In this document: positions 50,633 through 62,760 of the stretch, piece by piece
Layout: each line of letters starts with the position of its first letter
How positions within the stretch are numbered: position 1 is the first letter of the stretch
NCBI RefSeq assembly: GCF_016888445.1
Contig: NZ_JAFEKF010000008.1
Location: 1-64,000, forward strand
From: Marinomonas ostreistagni
Lineage (GTDB): Bacteria; Pseudomonadota; Gammaproteobacteria; Pseudomonadales; Marinomonadaceae
Direction: 5' to 3'
DNA length: 64,000 nucleotides
The notes under the pieces: model-generated
What the model saw: the letters and a program-made list of their open reading frames with translations, nothing else
Told to the model about the DNA's origin: nothing
The model's database searches: none
Translations under genes and position numbers: made by a program

Positions 50633-51568
50633 GTGTCCACTTTGTCCTTTGAACAGTCTTATATGACCGCCCAAGATGTGGTGCTCTCAGCTCATGTTCA
50701 TCGCCAAGCCTGTGCGACCAAGAATGTGCATTTTCTTCATGGTAATGGCTTTGCGGTACGAACTTACGAAGCCATGTTAGAACAGTTCGCAGACGAGCTC
50801 AATCTCATTGTTCAAGATGCGCAAGGGCATGGCAAATCGCCTACGGGGGCGCGCTTTTTAGGTTGGAATAAAGCTGCCTCTAATTTTCTTAATGTGTTGC
50901 GCCAATATCATCAGGTCTATCAAGATCAGCCATTAGTCGGTGTCGGGCATAGCTTTGGTGGTTGCATGACTTTGTTGATGAGTGCGCGAGACCCTGAATT
51001 GTTTGAGCGTACCATACTGTTGGACCCAGCATTGTATCCGCCGAAAATGATTTGGTTGCTCAACAGTATTCGCTGGTCAGGCTTGAAACGTAAATTACCC
51101 TTAGTGCGCCAAACGGAGCGCCGCCGTACGACTTGGCCAAGTCCGCAACAGGCGTTTGCTAGCTTGCAGGGGCGAGGTACATTTAAGGGCTGGCAAGATC
51201 GCTGCTTATGGGATTATGTGCGCTACGCCATGCACCAAGAGGATGATGGCAAGTGTCATTTGAACTGCCCAACTTGGCTTGAGGCGGCGGTATTTGGTAG
51301 CGCTCCCAAAGGCTTGTGGCGGCTAGTGAAGTCCGTGACGACGCCGACTTATATTGTCTACGGGGATGAAACCTACGATATGTTTAAGGCAGCGTACCAA
51401 TTAGCCGAGCAGCTTAATCCCAATATTCGTTTGATCAAGGTGACGGGTGGTCACTGCTTTATGCTGCAGTATCCAGAGCAAACTGCTGCCTTGGTAAAGT
51501 CGATTATGGTAGAAGGGGAGGCCGGCGCACAACAAGCAGTGCACGCCGGATTCGTCGTTAAGGATTAG
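50633..51568 (+). CDS. Alpha/beta hydrolase, cytoplasmic
   Basis: The 311-aa protein has the oxyanion HGNGF (residues 36-40), the nucleophile elbow VGHSFGG with Ser107, the acid in VYGDETYD (Asp245) and the base His274 in GGHCFMLQYPE, a complete triad. There is no signal peptide. The substrate is unknown; lysophospholipase-like or esterase activity is possible. GTG 50633 follows TAGGAG. The gene diverges from fabA and its TAG overlaps the ispB stop codon on the other strand. Confidence 0.85.
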   Translation: MSTLSFEQSYMTAQDVVLSAHVHRQACATKNVHFLHGNGFAVRTYEAMLEQFADELNLIVQDAQGHGKSPTGARFLGWNKAASNFLNVLRQYHQVYQDQPLVGVGHSFGGCMTLLMSARDPELFERTILLDPALYPPKMIWLLNSIRWSGLKRKLPLVRQTERRRTTWPSPQQAFASLQGRGTFKGWQDRCLWDYVRYAMHQEDDGKCHLNCPTWLEAAVFGSAPKGLWRLVKSVTTPTYIVYGDETYDMFKAAYQLAEQLNPNIRLIKVTGGHCFMLQYPEQTAALVKSIMVEGEAGAQQAVHAGFVVKD

Positions 51569-52554
51569 GTGCGACGGTGTACCGCAGCATTGGCCAATGC
51601 AATCAGCGCAGCTTTGTAGTCTGATTCGGGTAGGTCATTGATCGCGGCGATAGCCAATTCTGATTGGCGTTGTGCTTCGCGCTCAGTGTACTCGATGGCA
51701 CCACAAGCGCGGACGTCTTCTAGAATCTCTTCAAGATGATCAAGGCCGCCTGTTTCGATGGCAGAACGCACGCGGGCGCTGGCTTCTGATGTGCCATGCT
51801 TCATGGTAAAGATAAGCGGTAGCGTGGGCTTGCCTTCGGCTAAATCATCACCGACGCTTTTGCCCATTTCCTCAGCGGTGGACGTGTAGTCCATCACATC
51901 ATCAATCAGCTGGAAAGCGGTACCGACATACATGCCGTATTGGCGTAAGGCTTCTTGGTAGTCCGTGTTGCCTTCGGCAACGACTGCGCCACACAGAGCT
52001 GCGCCTTCAAACAGTTTGGCGGTTTTGTACTGAATGACTTTAATGTAGCTCTCTTCGGTAGTGTCAGGATCGCCACAGTTAATTAGCTGTTGTACTTCGC
52101 CTTCGGAAATGATGTTGGTGGTGCCGGACAAAATTTCCATGCATTGGAAGCTGCCAACATCGACCATAATTTGAAAGGCGCGCGTGTAAAGGAAGTCACC
52201 GACCAATACGCTGGGTGCATTGCCCCATTCCTCGTTAGCCGTCTTTTTGCCACGGCGCATATCGGATTCGTCGACCACATCATCATGCAATAGAGTAGCA
52301 GTGTGGATAAATTCGATGATCGATGCCATTTTGACGGCATTGGTCAGCGCTGCTTCAGACAAGCCTGTACTAGGTTGTGCGGCACGCGCGGCCAGTAGAA
52401 CCATCAGCGGGCGTAAGCGTTTTCCGCCATTACTGATAATGTAGTAACCGATTTGCTCAATGAGCGGGATTTCGCTTTTAAGTTGCGAAAGGATATAGTC
52501 ATTTACCTGACCGAACTCATCGGCCACCACATCATGTATTTTAGTTGGTTGCAT
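51565..52554 (-). CDS. ispB: Octaprenyl diphosphate synthase
   Basis: IspB makes the side chain of ubiquinone from farnesyl and isopentenyl diphosphates. The 329-aa trans-prenyltransferase has the first Asp-rich motif LLHDDVVDESDMRRG (Asp91) and the second LIDDVMDY, with GGKRLRP and the KTA.LFEGA segment. It is divergent from rplU-rpmA, the usual arrangement in gammaproteobacteria. Chain length cannot be read with certainty. Confidence 0.95.
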   Translation of the reverse strand: MQPTKIHDVVADEFGQVNDYILSQLKSEIPLIEQIGYYIISNGGKRLRPLMVLLAARAAQPSTGLSEAALTNAVKMASIIEFIHTATLLHDDVVDESDMRRGKKTANEEWGNAPSVLVGDFLYTRAFQIMVDVGSFQCMEILSGTTNIISEGEVQQLINCGDPDTTEESYIKVIQYKTAKLFEGAALCGAVVAEGNTDYQEALRQYGMYVGTAFQLIDDVMDYTSTAEEMGKSVGDDLAEGKPTLPLIFTMKHGTSEASARVRSAIETGGLDHLEEILEDVRACGAIEYTEREAQRQSELAIAAINDLPESDYKAALIALANAAVHRRT

Positions 52555-52671
52555 GGAACTTCCGAAGCCAAAAAATAGTCAAGCTGAATAGCAAGTGGCG
52601 TCAATGCTAGGTAAGCGCCCACACGGGGTCAACCCAAAACTGTAAAAATCCTGATCACAAGGCGATTTGGC

Positions 52672-52700
52672 TTGTGTTTGCTGGTTCTCTTTTGTACAAT
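52672..52700 (+). promoter_or_regulatory. Probable rplU-rpmA promoter
   Basis: TTGTGT (52672-52677) and TACAAT (52695-52700) have a 17-base spacer in the ispB/rplU divergent region of 283 bases. A leader of about 130 nt follows; GTAAG/CTTAC (about 52750-52770) could form a small hairpin. The -35 match is weak. Confidence 0.5.
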
Positions 52701-52837
52701 TCGGCGTCCGATTTACCCACATTTTGCTCCCTATCATATGGTGAAGTGTAAGTCTTTGATTGGCTTACCATTAATTAGCCACTAGAAGTAGGTCAAATAC
52801 AATCCAGTAGCCGGGTAAATTTAGTTGGAGAGAAACA

Positions 52838-53146
52838 ATGTTTGCAGTGATCAAAACCGGCGGTAAACAATACCGCGTACAAGAAGGTCAAACTCTTAAA
52901 GTTGAAAAACTAGCTGTTGAAGCTGGTTCTGCTGTTGAGTTCGACGACGTTCTTCTTGTAAGCAACGGCGACGACGTTAAAGTTGGCGCACCAGTTGTTG
53001 AAGGCGCTAAAGTAACAGCTGAAGTTGTTGCTCACGGCCGTGGCGATAAAGTTAAAATCTTGAAGTTCCGTCGTCGTAAGCACTCTATGAAACGCGCGGG
53101 TCACCGTCAGTGGTTCACAGAAGTTAAAATTACTGGTATCAAGTAA
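52838..53146 (+). CDS. rplU: 50S ribosomal protein L21
   Basis: L21 binds 23S rRNA with L20. It is 102 aa, [25 protein letters not shown] to [10 protein letters not shown], with [16 protein letters not shown]. Complete; 37 bases upstream of rpmA. Confidence 0.99.
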   Translation: MFAVIKTGGKQYRVQEGQTLKVEKLAVEAGSAVEFDDVLLVSNGDDVKVGAPVVEGAKVTAEVVAHGRGDKVKILKFRRRKHSMKRAGHRQWFTEVKITGIK

Positions 53147-53183
53147 TTTAAGCCTCTACAGATTCAATATTTAGGAGTAAATC

Positions 53184-53444
53184 ATGGCTCACAAAAAAGC
53201 TGGTGGTAGTACTAAGAACGGTCGCGATAGTCAGTCGAAACGCTTAGGCGTTAAACGCTTTGGCGGCCAAGTTGTTGTACCAGGTAACATTCTAGTTCGT
53301 CAACGTGGTACTGAATTCCACGCTGGTGAAGGCGTTCGTGTTGGTAAAGACCACACTCTATTCGCTGTTGCTGAAGGTCAAGTGAAATTCGAAGTGAAAG
53401 GTAAGTTCAAGCGTCGTACAGTTTCTGTCGTTGCTGCTGCCTAA
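53184..53444 (+). CDS. rpmA: 50S ribosomal protein L27
   Basis: L27 reaches the peptidyl-transferase centre with its N-terminal tail. It is 86 aa, [25 protein letters not shown]. It has no N-terminal extension, so no Prp-type processing is expected. Confidence 0.99.
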   Translation: MAHKKAGGSTKNGRDSQSKRLGVKRFGGQVVVPGNILVRQRGTEFHAGEGVRVGKDHTLFAVAEGQVKFEVKGKFKRRTVSVVAAA

Positions 53445-53467
53445 TCGCTAAGCGAATGATCAAAAAG

Positions 53468-53494
53468 AGCTCCGCAATGCGGGGCTTTTTTTTT
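53468..53494 (+). terminator. Terminator of rplU-rpmA
   Basis: AGCTCCGC-AAT-GCGGGGCT with one G-U pair and nine T residues, 23 bases after rpmA. Confidence 0.92.
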
Positions 53495-53521
53495 GGAAAA
53501 ATTCTATAATCAGGGCACTGA

Positions 53522-54745
<1,224 letters not shown>

Positions 54746-54767
54746 AACAAAGCGAGAAAAGCAGTAA

Positions 54768-55892
54768 ATGGAAACGAGAGAGAAGATTGCGGCCGCCCAA
54801 CGTGTGGTCGTAAAGATAGGCAGTGCATTGCTCACTAATGATGGCCAAGGCCTAGATGTGGGGAATATTGGTCAATGGGTGGCGCAGATCGCCCAGTTGC
54901 GTGCACAAGGCAAAGAAGTTGTGCTGGTGTCATCGGGCTCCATTGCAGCTGGCATGAAGCGCCTAGGCTTCTCTTCACGACCGACACAGGTAAACGAGCT
55001 ACAGGCGGCCGCTGCGGTTGGGCAGATGGAGTTGGTAGGCGTTTACGAATCTCACTTTGAAGTACACGGCCTATGTACGGCACAAATTCTGCTAACGCAT
55101 GAAGATTTGTCTAACCGTCGACGCTACTTAAACGCTCGATCTTCGCTGCGTACGCTGCTAAGTCTGGGTGTTGTACCCATTGTTAACGAAAACGATACGG
55201 TTGTAACCGATGAGATTCGTTTTGGTGACAATGATACTTTGGGAGCGCTTGTCGCCAATTTGGTGGAAGCGGATGCGTTGATTATTTTGACGGATCAGCA
55301 TGGATTATTTGATAAAAATCCGCGTGATCATAAAGATGCAACATTAATATCCCATGCTTCTGCTAGCGATGAAAGCTTAGATGATATGGCAAGCGGTGGC
55401 GCTGGCGTATTGGGCAGTGGCGGTATGTTGACCAAAGTGCGAGCGGCACGCTTAGCGGCGCGTTCAGGGGCGGATACAGTGATTGCTTCTGGTCGTGAAG
55501 GTAGTGTGATCTTGCGTGTGGCTCAAGGTGAAAACCTCGGGACATGGCTGCAGCCAGAACACGGTCGCTTGGCCGCGCGTAAGCAGTGGTTGGCTGGGCA
55601 TCTTAAGACCCGTGGCACGTTGTTTTTGGACGATGGTGCAGTGCGAGCCTTACGTCAGTCAGGCACCAGCTTGTTGCCGGTGGGCGTGAAGGATGCCGAG
55701 GGAAGTTTCTCTCGTGGTGACATGGTCAAGTGTGTTGATGGCAACGGCCGCATTGTGGCGCGAGGCCTGACCAATTACACCATTGCTGAAACGCTTAAGT
55801 TGCTGGGTAAGCCGTCTAGTGAGCGTGCGGCTATCTTGGGTTATGAGGGAGAGCCGGAGCTGATTCATCGCGACGATTTGGTCATAATCTAG
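54768..55892 (+). CDS. proB: Glutamate 5-kinase
   Basis: ProB phosphorylates glutamate in the first step of proline synthesis. The 374-aa protein has an amino-acid kinase domain ([41 protein letters not shown]-type loop here GSGGMLTK) and a C-terminal PUA domain (about 280-370). It follows obgE by 22 bases; proA is not here. Confidence 0.97.
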   Translation: METREKIAAAQRVVVKIGSALLTNDGQGLDVGNIGQWVAQIAQLRAQGKEVVLVSSGSIAAGMKRLGFSSRPTQVNELQAAAAVGQMELVGVYESHFEVHGLCTAQILLTHEDLSNRRRYLNARSSLRTLLSLGVVPIVNENDTVVTDEIRFGDNDTLGALVANLVEADALIILTDQHGLFDKNPRDHKDATLISHASASDESLDDMASGGAGVLGSGGMLTKVRAARLAARSGADTVIASGREGSVILRVAQGENLGTWLQPEHGRLAARKQWLAGHLKTRGTLFLDDGAVRALRQSGTSLLPVGVKDAEGSFSRGDMVKCVDGNGRIVARGLTNYTIAETLKLLGKPSSERAAILGYEGEPELIHRDDLVII

Positions 55893-55906
55893 CGAGCAGA
55901 GGAAAC

Positions 55907-56269
55907 ATGGCAAAGCCAGGTAAAATTGGTTTGGAGCGCGTCCTACATGCGTCGCGCTATTCTTATCAAGGATTGCGTGCGCAGTGGCGCTACGAGGCAT
56001 CATTCCGCCAAGAAGTGTGGTTGTTTTTAGTGATGGTGCCGTTGGCGCTATGGCTGGGCGATAATGCACTGGAACAGGCAATGATGATCTTTTCGGTCGG
56101 TATGGTGTTGGTCGTGGAAACAGTCAATTCCAGCATTGAGGCGATAGTGGATCGCATCAGCGATGAAAAGCATGAGTTGTCAGGGCGAGCAAAAGATTTG
56201 GGGTCTGCAGCGGTAATGCTGAGCTTAAGTCTGGCGGGTGTAGTCTGGCTGTTCTTGTTGTTTAACTAG
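55907..56269 (+). CDS. dgkA: Diacylglycerol kinase
   Basis: DgkA recycles diacylglycerol to phosphatidic acid in the inner membrane. The 120-aa protein has three membrane segments and the catalytic signature ETVNSSIEAIVDRISDEKHE, then LSGRAKDLGSAAVML, as in the E. coli enzyme. It lies 14 bases after proB with AGAGGA upstream, so it is probably the last gene of an obgE-proB-dgkA unit. Confidence 0.96.
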   Translation: MAKPGKIGLERVLHASRYSYQGLRAQWRYEASFRQEVWLFLVMVPLALWLGDNALEQAMMIFSVGMVLVVETVNSSIEAIVDRISDEKHELSGRAKDLGSAAVMLSLSLAGVVWLFLLFN

Positions 56270-56285
56270 GGTGATTCCTAGACAT

Positions 56286-56313
56286 AAAAAAACCGGCTCG
56301 CGCCGGTTTTTTT
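56286..56313. terminator. Bidirectional terminator between dgkA and rpsT
   Basis: AAAAAAACCGGC-TCGC-GCCGGTTTTTTT separates convergent dgkA and rpsT. Confidence 0.92.
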
Positions 56314-56319
56314 ATGGGA

Positions 56320-56583
56320 TTAGGCCAACGCTTTGATTTTAGCGTTCAAGCGGCTCTTATGACGAGCTGCTTTGTTTTTGTGGTATAGGCCTTTGTCAGC
56401 TGCTTTGTCTAGTTTAGACACTGCAACAGAGTATGCTGCTTGAGCTTCTTCTTTGTTACCTGCTTCAATAGCTGCATCTACTTTTTTCAAGTATGTGCGC
56501 ACCATAGAGCGCAGGCTACCGTTATGAGCGCGACGCTTGATCGCCTGGCGCGCACGTTTTTTTGAACCGGCGGAGTTTGCCAC
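56320..56583 (-). CDS. rpsT: 30S ribosomal protein S20
   Basis: S20 is a small helical 16S-binding protein. It is 87 aa, [21 protein letters not shown] to LNAKIKALA. It starts with GTG after AAGGAG, spaced seven bases. In E. coli S20 autoregulates through a non-AUG (UUG) start; a non-ATG start here is consistent with that. Confidence 0.98.
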   Translation of the reverse strand: MANSAGSKKRARQAIKRRAHNGSLRSMVRTYLKKVDAAIEAGNKEEAQAAYSVAVSKLDKAADKGLYHKNKAARHKSRLNAKIKALA

Positions 56584-56807
56584 AGTCTGGCTCCTTCAAT
56601 CTTTCAATAATTAAAACGACAAAACGGGCTGTTAGGTCGCTTGTGAATGTCAAGTTAAACTTGAAAATCTCGCGGCGGATTTTACCAGCTTTTAGCATTG
56701 CTACAACCCCAAACACAAATAATTCCATGTGAAAAGTGTATTTTTTGGCTGTTTGACCACCAGCTAAATGCTATTCTTGGGCAAATTTTTTGTTAGATCA
56801 TGATCTT

Positions 56808-58367
56808 ATGGCCGCCTCTCAATCGAACAAATCTCGATCACTTTTACGCTCTGGCTTGCTGGTGTCTGTGTGTACTTTCTTGTCGCGCATCTTGGGCTTG
56901 GCCCGCGATGCGGCGTTAGCGTCCGTATTGGGGGCCAGTGCTGGGGCCGATGCTTTTTATGTGGCGTTTAAGATCCCCAACTTTTTTCGGCGCTTATTTG
57001 CCGAAGGGGCGTTTGCACAAGCCTTTGTGCCAGTGTTAAGTGATTATCGTGTTAATCAGGGACACTCAGCCGTGCGTGAGCTGGTGGCAGTCGTAACTGG
57101 CTCACTGTCACTGGTGCTGTTGTTAGTGACGGCGGTGTTTATGGTGGCGGCGCCGTGGGTGGTGTATGTGTTTGCACCGGGCTTTGCCGACAATACTGAG
57201 CAGCTGTCTTTGGCGGCGACCTTGTTGACGGTAACGTTCCCGTATTTGTTGTTTATTTCGCTGACCGCGCTCGCCGGCGGGATTTTAAACGCTCACGGTG
57301 AGTATGGTGTACCTGCGATTACGCCGATCTTTTTAAATGTGTCACTGCTGGTCGCCACGCTTGGCTTTGCGGTTAATAGCAGTCAGGCTGAGCTGGCGGT
57401 GGCCTGGGGTGTGTTTGCGGCAGGCTTGGTGCAGTTGCTATTCCAAGTGCCGTTCTTGGCAAGATTGAAGCTGCTGCCAAGGCCGCGACTCGGATTTCAC
57501 CATCCTGGTGTGAAGCGTATTTTAAGTTTGATGGGCCCCGCTTTGTTTGGTGTGTCGGTCAGTCAGATTAATCTCTTGCTCGATACGGTGCTGGCGAGTT
57601 TGCTCGAGACGGGCAGTATTACTTGGCTGTATCTATCAGATCGTCTGTATGAGTTACCACTGGGGATTTTTGCTATCGCCATCAGTACGGTGATTCTGCC
57701 GTCCTTGTCGCGCAGCTTTGCTGGGGAGCGTGGCGAGCGCTTTGCGCAAACTCTGGATTGGGGGTTACGTTTATTGCTGTTGATTGCGATCCCATCGTCG
57801 ATTGCACTGTTTATGTTGGCGGAGCCCTTGATTGCGACGATTTTTTATCGTGGCGAGCTGACGGTCGAGGATGTGCAAATGGCAGCGCAAAGCCTGCAAG
57901 CGTATTCGCTAGGGTTGGTGTTTATGATGCTGATTAAGGTATTGGCGCCGGGTTATTACTCGCGCCAAGATACTAAGACGCCAGTTAAGATTGGCATCAT
58001 CGCGATGGTGGCCAACATGGTGTTTAACCTGATCTTGGTGTGGCCACTTGGGCACGTAGGCTTAGCCTTGGCGACCAGCTTATCGGCGGCGCTGAATGCA
58101 GGCTTGTTGTGGGTTGGCTTGCATCGTGGCGGTTTTCACCGTTTTTCCATCCAGTGGTGGCTGCTGTTGCGTGTATTGTTGTTAGGCGTGGCGCTACTAG
58201 TTGGCTGGCTATTGTATTACCAGAGCTTTGACCTGGCCTGGACACAGTTATCCGATTGGCAGCGTGCTCAGCATATGGCGCTGATCGTGGCGGTCGGTGT
58301 TGCTGCCTATGGCGTGGGCTTATTGGTCGCGGGCTTGCGCATGCGCCATTTGCGCGCGCAAGATTAA
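56808..58367 (+). CDS. murJ: Lipid II flippase MurJ
   Basis: MurJ moves lipid II across the inner membrane for peptidoglycan synthesis. The 519-aa protein has about 14 membrane segments, LSRILGLARDAALASVLGASAGADAFYVAFKIPN (in pieces), FRRLFAEGAFAQAFVPVL and the Arg-rich cavity residues typical of MurJ. Homology starts at ATG 56808; the TTG 18 bases upstream is not needed and no strong ribosome site is visible. It is followed by ribF 97 bases later. Confidence 0.96.
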   Translation: MAASQSNKSRSLLRSGLLVSVCTFLSRILGLARDAALASVLGASAGADAFYVAFKIPNFFRRLFAEGAFAQAFVPVLSDYRVNQGHSAVRELVAVVTGSLSLVLLLVTAVFMVAAPWVVYVFAPGFADNTEQLSLAATLLTVTFPYLLFISLTALAGGILNAHGEYGVPAITPIFLNVSLLVATLGFAVNSSQAELAVAWGVFAAGLVQLLFQVPFLARLKLLPRPRLGFHHPGVKRILSLMGPALFGVSVSQINLLLDTVLASLLETGSITWLYLSDRLYELPLGIFAIAISTVILPSLSRSFAGERGERFAQTLDWGLRLLLLIAIPSSIALFMLAEPLIATIFYRGELTVEDVQMAAQSLQAYSLGLVFMMLIKVLAPGYYSRQDTKTPVKIGIIAMVANMVFNLILVWPLGHVGLALATSLSAALNAGLLWVGLHRGGFHRFSIQWWLLLRVLLLGVALLVGWLLYYQSFDLAWTQLSDWQRAQHMALIVAVGVAAYGVGLLVAGLRMRHLRAQD

Positions 58368-58464
58368 GATCGATCGTCTTTGCTCCCTACCTTTGCGAAG
58401 GGGAGTGCTATATAATCGCGGTTATTTTTTCAGCGGCTTAGACTTTTTGCCGGTACGAGGTGGT

Positions 58465-59394
58465 ATGGAACTGGTTCGGGGTATTCACAATATCCAAGCA
58501 GCACATCAAAAGGGCGTGCTGACTATTGGCAATTTTGATGGTGTGCATTTGGGGCATCAGGCGATCTTGTCACGCGTCAAGACGTTAGCAGAACAGTATG
58601 ATGCGCCGTCAGGGATTATGATCTTTGAACCGCAACCTCGTGAGTTTTTTGCACCAGAAGAAGCGCCGGGGCGTTTAGCTCGTTTGCGTGACAAGGTGGC
58701 GCTGTTGAGTGGCTTAGGTATCGACTATGTGTTGTGTATGCCGTTTAACAACCGCTTACGCAATTTGGATGCGCAAGCCTTTTGTCAGCAGATATTGCAA
58801 CAAGGTCTAGCGGTACAGCACTTGGTGGTGGGCGATGATTTTCGTTTTGGCTGTGATCGCCAAGGCAATTTTGATTATCTAGAAGCCTTCGGTGCGAATC
58901 ATGGCTTTGATGTGGAAAACACGTCATCCATCTTAAACGCCCAAGGGTTGCGTATCAGTAGCTCGTTGGTGCGCGAATGCTTAAACGCAGGCGATATTGT
59001 CGCGGCAGAAGCTATGTTAGGTCATGCTGTGAGCATGCGTGGACGCGTAGTGGGGGGCCAGCGTTTGGCGCGTAAGTTAGGGTTTCCAACTGCTAATGTA
59101 TTTCTAAAAGGGGTGACACCAGCTCTGTCAGGCGTTTATGCCGTGACGGTACCGATCGCTGGCAAGCTTTACCAAGGCGTAGCCAACATCGGCGTGCGTC
59201 CGACGGTAGAAGGTAAGACACCGATTTTAGAAGTGCACTTATTCAATTTTAATGGCGACTTGTACAACCAGTATCTGGATGTAACCTTTCGCCACTTTGT
59301 TCGTCCAGAGCGCAAAATGAGCGGCCTAGACGAATTAGAACGACAAATTCAATGTGATAAAGAAGAGGCCATGCGCTTCTTTTCCAATCAGTGA
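58465..59394 (+). CDS. ribF: Bifunctional riboflavin kinase/FAD synthetase
   Basis: RibF makes FMN and FAD from riboflavin. The 309-aa protein has the N-terminal adenylyltransferase (TIGNFDGVHLGHQ, VVGDDFRFG) and the C-terminal kinase (GRVVGGQRLARKLGFPTANV, YQGVANIGVRPTV). The frame is open far upstream into murJ, but ATG 58465 begins the conserved MELVRGIHN. The order ribF-ileS-lspA-fkpB-ispH is conserved in gammaproteobacteria. Confidence 0.97.
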   Translation: MELVRGIHNIQAAHQKGVLTIGNFDGVHLGHQAILSRVKTLAEQYDAPSGIMIFEPQPREFFAPEEAPGRLARLRDKVALLSGLGIDYVLCMPFNNRLRNLDAQAFCQQILQQGLAVQHLVVGDDFRFGCDRQGNFDYLEAFGANHGFDVENTSSILNAQGLRISSSLVRECLNAGDIVAAEAMLGHAVSMRGRVVGGQRLARKLGFPTANVFLKGVTPALSGVYAVTVPIAGKLYQGVANIGVRPTVEGKTPILEVHLFNFNGDLYNQYLDVTFRHFVRPERKMSGLDELERQIQCDKEEAMRFFSNQ

Positions 59395-59425
59395 CCGATG
59401 ATCTTTGAGGATAAATCGAAAAACC

Positions 59426-62248
59426 ATGAGTGATTACAAATCAACGCTGAATTTGCCAGAGACCGCATTCCCAATGCGTGGAGATCTGGCGAAACGTGAG
59501 CCAGCAATGCTACAGCGCTGGCAAGATATGGACTTATACAACAAAGTACGTGCAGCAAGTAAAGGGCGTAAGTCTTTTATTCTTCACGACGGCCCTCCAT
59601 ACGCCAACGGCAGTATTCACATTGGTCACGCGGTTAACAAAATCCTCAAAGACATTATTGTTAAATCTAAAACCGTTAGTGGATTCGATGCGCCGTACAT
59701 TCCTGGTTGGGACTGTCATGGCCTACCGATCGAGCACAAAGTTGAGCAGATGATTGGTAAGGCGGGCGATAAAGTGTCGTTCAAAGAGTTCCGTGCTAAG
59801 TGCCGTGAGTACGCTTACACGCAAGTCGAAGAGCAAAAGAAAGACTTTATCCGTCTAGGTGTGATGGGTGATTGGGAAAACCCATACCTAACGATGAACT
59901 TCGTAACCGAAGCCAACATTGTTCGTGCGCTGGGTAAAATCGCTGAAAATGGCCACCTAGTGAAAGGCTTCAAGCCTGTTTACTGGAGTGTGGTGGGCGG
60001 CTCTGCACTAGCGGAAGCCGAAGTGGAATACCAAGACAAAACCTCTTTGTCTCTAGACGTGCGCTACGCACCACAAGACGAAGCCGCTTTCTTGAGCAAA
60101 TTCTCAGACGTAGAAGGCGAAGGCAATGTTTCTGTAGTGATCTGGACAACGACACCTTGGACGCTACCTGCAAGCCAAGCGGTATCGATTCACCCAGAAT
60201 TCAACTACGCCCTAGTAGAAGTAGACATGGGCGCAGGCAAAGAGCGTCTAGTGTTTGCAGAAGACATGGTCGACGGCATCATGCAGCGCTATGGTCATGA
60301 AGATTACCGTATCGTTGGTCGCGCAGTCGGTGCAGACCTTGGTGGCCTAGTGTTGAATCACCCATTTATGGAGCGCGATATTCCTGTGCTTCTAGGTGAT
60401 CACGTTACGGCTGATGCGGGTACGGGCTGTGTTCATACCGCACCTGACCATGGTGTAGACGACTTTAACGTAGGTCGTGCCAACGGTATCGGCACGATCA
60501 ACCTAGTACAAGATAACGGTGTGTACTCAGAAGCTGCCGGTGAATTTGCTGGTTTGCACGTCTACAAAGTGGACGACGCAGTGCTTGAAGCGCTAGGTCG
60601 TAACAATGCGCTGGTATTCCAATCGAAGATTTTCCATAGTTACCCACACTGCTGGCGCACCAAAACACCTTTGATCTTCCGTGCAACACCTCAATGGTTT
60701 ATCAGCATGGACGAAAAAGGCCTGCTAGACGACGCCAAAGCGGCAGTGAAAGGTGTGCAATGGACACCTTCTTGGGGTCAAAACCGCATGGAAGGTATGT
60801 TGAACAACAGCCCTGACTGGTGTGTATCACGTCAGCGTACTTGGGGTGTGCCAATCGCGTTGTTTATCAATAAAGAAACGCAAGAGCTTCATCCAGAAAC
60901 ACCACGTCTGATCGAAGAAGTGGCGCAACGTATCGAAAAAGAAGGTATGGATGCGTGGTTTGAGATGGATGCTGCCGAGCTACTAGGTGACGAAGCGGAT
61001 AAATACAGCAAAGTCACTGATACGCTAGATGTATGGTTCGACTCAGGTGTGACGCACTATTCGGTGATCGACCAGCGTGACGAGCTTAGCTTCCCAGCCG
61101 ATCTTTACCTTGAAGGTTCGGACCAGCACCGTGGTTGGTTCCAGTCGTCTTTGAAAACATCGATTGCGGTACGTGGTGTGCCTCCGTACAAAGGCGTACT
61201 AACACACGGCTTCACGGTAGACGGCGACGGTCGCAAGATGTCGAAGTCATTGGGTAATGTGGTATCGCCACAAAAAGTGATGCAAACCTTAGGTGCAGAC
61301 ATCATTCGTCTATGGGTTGCGGCAACTGACTACACTGGCGAAATGACAGTGTCAGACGAAATCTTGAAACGTGTCGCAGACGGTTACCGTCGTATCCGTA
61401 ATACGGCTCGTTTCATGTTGGCGAACCTGACAGGCTTCGACCCAGCTAAAGATTTGGTCGTGTCAAATGAGATGATTGCGCTGGATCGTTGGATCGTAGA
61501 CCGTGCGGCACAGCTGCAAAAGGAAATCGACGAAGCGTACAACGATTACCAGTTCCACGCTGTGGTACAGAAGGTTCAAAACTTCTGTTCATTGGATCTT
61601 GGTGGTTTCTACTTAGACGTCATTAAAGACCGTCAGTACACCACACAAGAAGACAGCCTAGCGCGTCGTTCTGCGCAAACAGCCCTGTACCATATCGCTG
61701 AAGCGTTCACGCGTTGGATCTCGCCGATCTTGAGCTTTACCGCAGATGAAATCTGGCAAGCATTGCCTGGCGAGCGTGGTGAAACCGTATTCTTGGAAAC
61801 ATGGTACGAAGGTCTAGAAGAGCTAAGTGGCGATGAAGTGCTTGGCCGTGAGTTCTGGAAGCGTGTACTGGATGCCAAAATGGCAACCAACAAAGTGCTA
61901 GAAGCGGTACGTAAAGAAGGTAAGATCAAAGCGAGCTTAAGTGCTGAGATCACTTTGTACGCAGATGCGACGCTTGAGGAAACACTTGCGAAACTGGGCG
62001 ATGAGCTGCGCTTCGTATTGATCTCTTCTGAAGCAAAAGTGGCGCCGCTAGCCGATGCGCCAGCTGACGCGGTGGAAACTGAGCTGGAAGGCTTAAAAGT
62101 ACGAGTTGCTGTGACGGAAAATGAGAAGTGTGTGCGTTGTTGGCACCACCGTCCAGAAGTCGGTCAGCGTGAAGCACACCCAGAGTTGTGTGATCGTTGT
62201 ATCTCGAACCTGCCTGACGGTGAGGGCGAAGTACGTCACTTCGCGTAA
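59426..62248 (+). CDS. ileS: Isoleucyl-tRNA synthetase
   Basis: IleRS charges tRNA-Ile. The 940-aa class I enzyme has HIGH as [15 protein letters not shown], the editing domain ([24 protein letters not shown]), KMSKS in [11 protein letters not shown], and a C-terminal zinc finger (CVRCWHH... CDRC). This is the bacterial, mupirocin-sensitive type by length and motif. ATG 59426 begins the conserved [13 protein letters not shown]. Confidence 0.98.
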   Translation: MSDYKSTLNLPETAFPMRGDLAKREPAMLQRWQDMDLYNKVRAASKGRKSFILHDGPPYANGSIHIGHAVNKILKDIIVKSKTVSGFDAPYIPGWDCHGLPIEHKVEQMIGKAGDKVSFKEFRAKCREYAYTQVEEQKKDFIRLGVMGDWENPYLTMNFVTEANIVRALGKIAENGHLVKGFKPVYWSVVGGSALAEAEVEYQDKTSLSLDVRYAPQDEAAFLSKFSDVEGEGNVSVVIWTTTPWTLPASQAVSIHPEFNYALVEVDMGAGKERLVFAEDMVDGIMQRYGHEDYRIVGRAVGADLGGLVLNHPFMERDIPVLLGDHVTADAGTGCVHTAPDHGVDDFNVGRANGIGTINLVQDNGVYSEAAGEFAGLHVYKVDDAVLEALGRNNALVFQSKIFHSYPHCWRTKTPLIFRATPQWFISMDEKGLLDDAKAAVKGVQWTPSWGQNRMEGMLNNSPDWCVSRQRTWGVPIALFINKETQELHPETPRLIEEVAQRIEKEGMDAWFEMDAAELLGDEADKYSKVTDTLDVWFDSGVTHYSVIDQRDELSFPADLYLEGSDQHRGWFQSSLKTSIAVRGVPPYKGVLTHGFTVDGDGRKMSKSLGNVVSPQKVMQTLGADIIRLWVAATDYTGEMTVSDEILKRVADGYRRIRNTARFMLANLTGFDPAKDLVVSNEMIALDRWIVDRAAQLQKEIDEAYNDYQFHAVVQKVQNFCSLDLGGFYLDVIKDRQYTTQEDSLARRSAQTALYHIAEAFTRWISPILSFTADEIWQALPGERGETVFLETWYEGLEELSGDEVLGREFWKRVLDAKMATNKVLEAVRKEGKIKASLSAEITLYADATLEETLAKLGDELRFVLISSEAKVAPLADAPADAVETELEGLKVRVAVTENEKCVRCWHHRPEVGQREAHPELCDRCISNLPDGEGEVRHFA

Positions 62249-62760
62249 TGCTGATGCGTAGTTTTATGCAACACGTCCAGCGCTGGTGGGCGCTGGCGAT
62301 TGCTTTGTTCGCCTTGGATTGGATTACCAAGCAAGGCGTGGAAGCAAACCTATACTATGGGCAGGAGATTCCGCTTCTGCCATTTCTAGATTTAACGCTG
62401 CGTTACAACACAGGTGCCGCATTTAGCTTTTTAGCGGGTGCCGGCGGCTGGCAGCGTTGGTTCTTTTCAATAATCGCCTTAGCGGTCGTGGTTGGCATCA
62501 GTTGGCGCTTGGCTAAGATTGGCCGATCCAATCGCCTTGAGGCGTTATCACTGACGCTGATTATGGCGGGCGCGATCGGCAACTTATACGATCGTTTGGT
62601 CTATGGTCATGTGGTGGACTTTATACAGGTTCACTGGCAATCCACTTGGTATTTCCCTGCGTTCAATGTAGCAGATAGCGCGATTACCATCGGCGTTGTC
62701 CTGATGCTCGTTGAAGGGCTCTTCAGCAAACACCCAAAAGGTACAACCCATGAAGATTAA
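62248..62760 (+). CDS. lspA: Lipoprotein signal peptidase
   Basis: LspA cleaves signal peptides of diacylglyceryl-modified lipoproteins in the inner membrane. The 170-aa protein has four membrane helices and the aspartate dyad in GNLYDRLVYGHVVDFI and FNVADSAI. Its ATG shares a base with the ileS stop codon. ATG 62254 or 62266 could also serve. Confidence 0.97.
   Translation: MLMRSFMQHVQRWWALAIALFALDWITKQGVEANLYYGQEIPLLPFLDLTLRYNTGAAFSFLAGAGGWQRWFFSIIALAVVVGISWRLAKIGRSNRLEALSLTLIMAGAIGNLYDRLVYGHVVDFIQVHWQSTWYFPAFNVADSAITIGVVLMLVEGLFSKHPKGTTHED

Noticed and set aside
58297..58464. Long N-terminal extension of RibF inside murJ
   Set aside because: It overlaps murJ in another frame and lacks homology; ATG 58465 is the conserved start.
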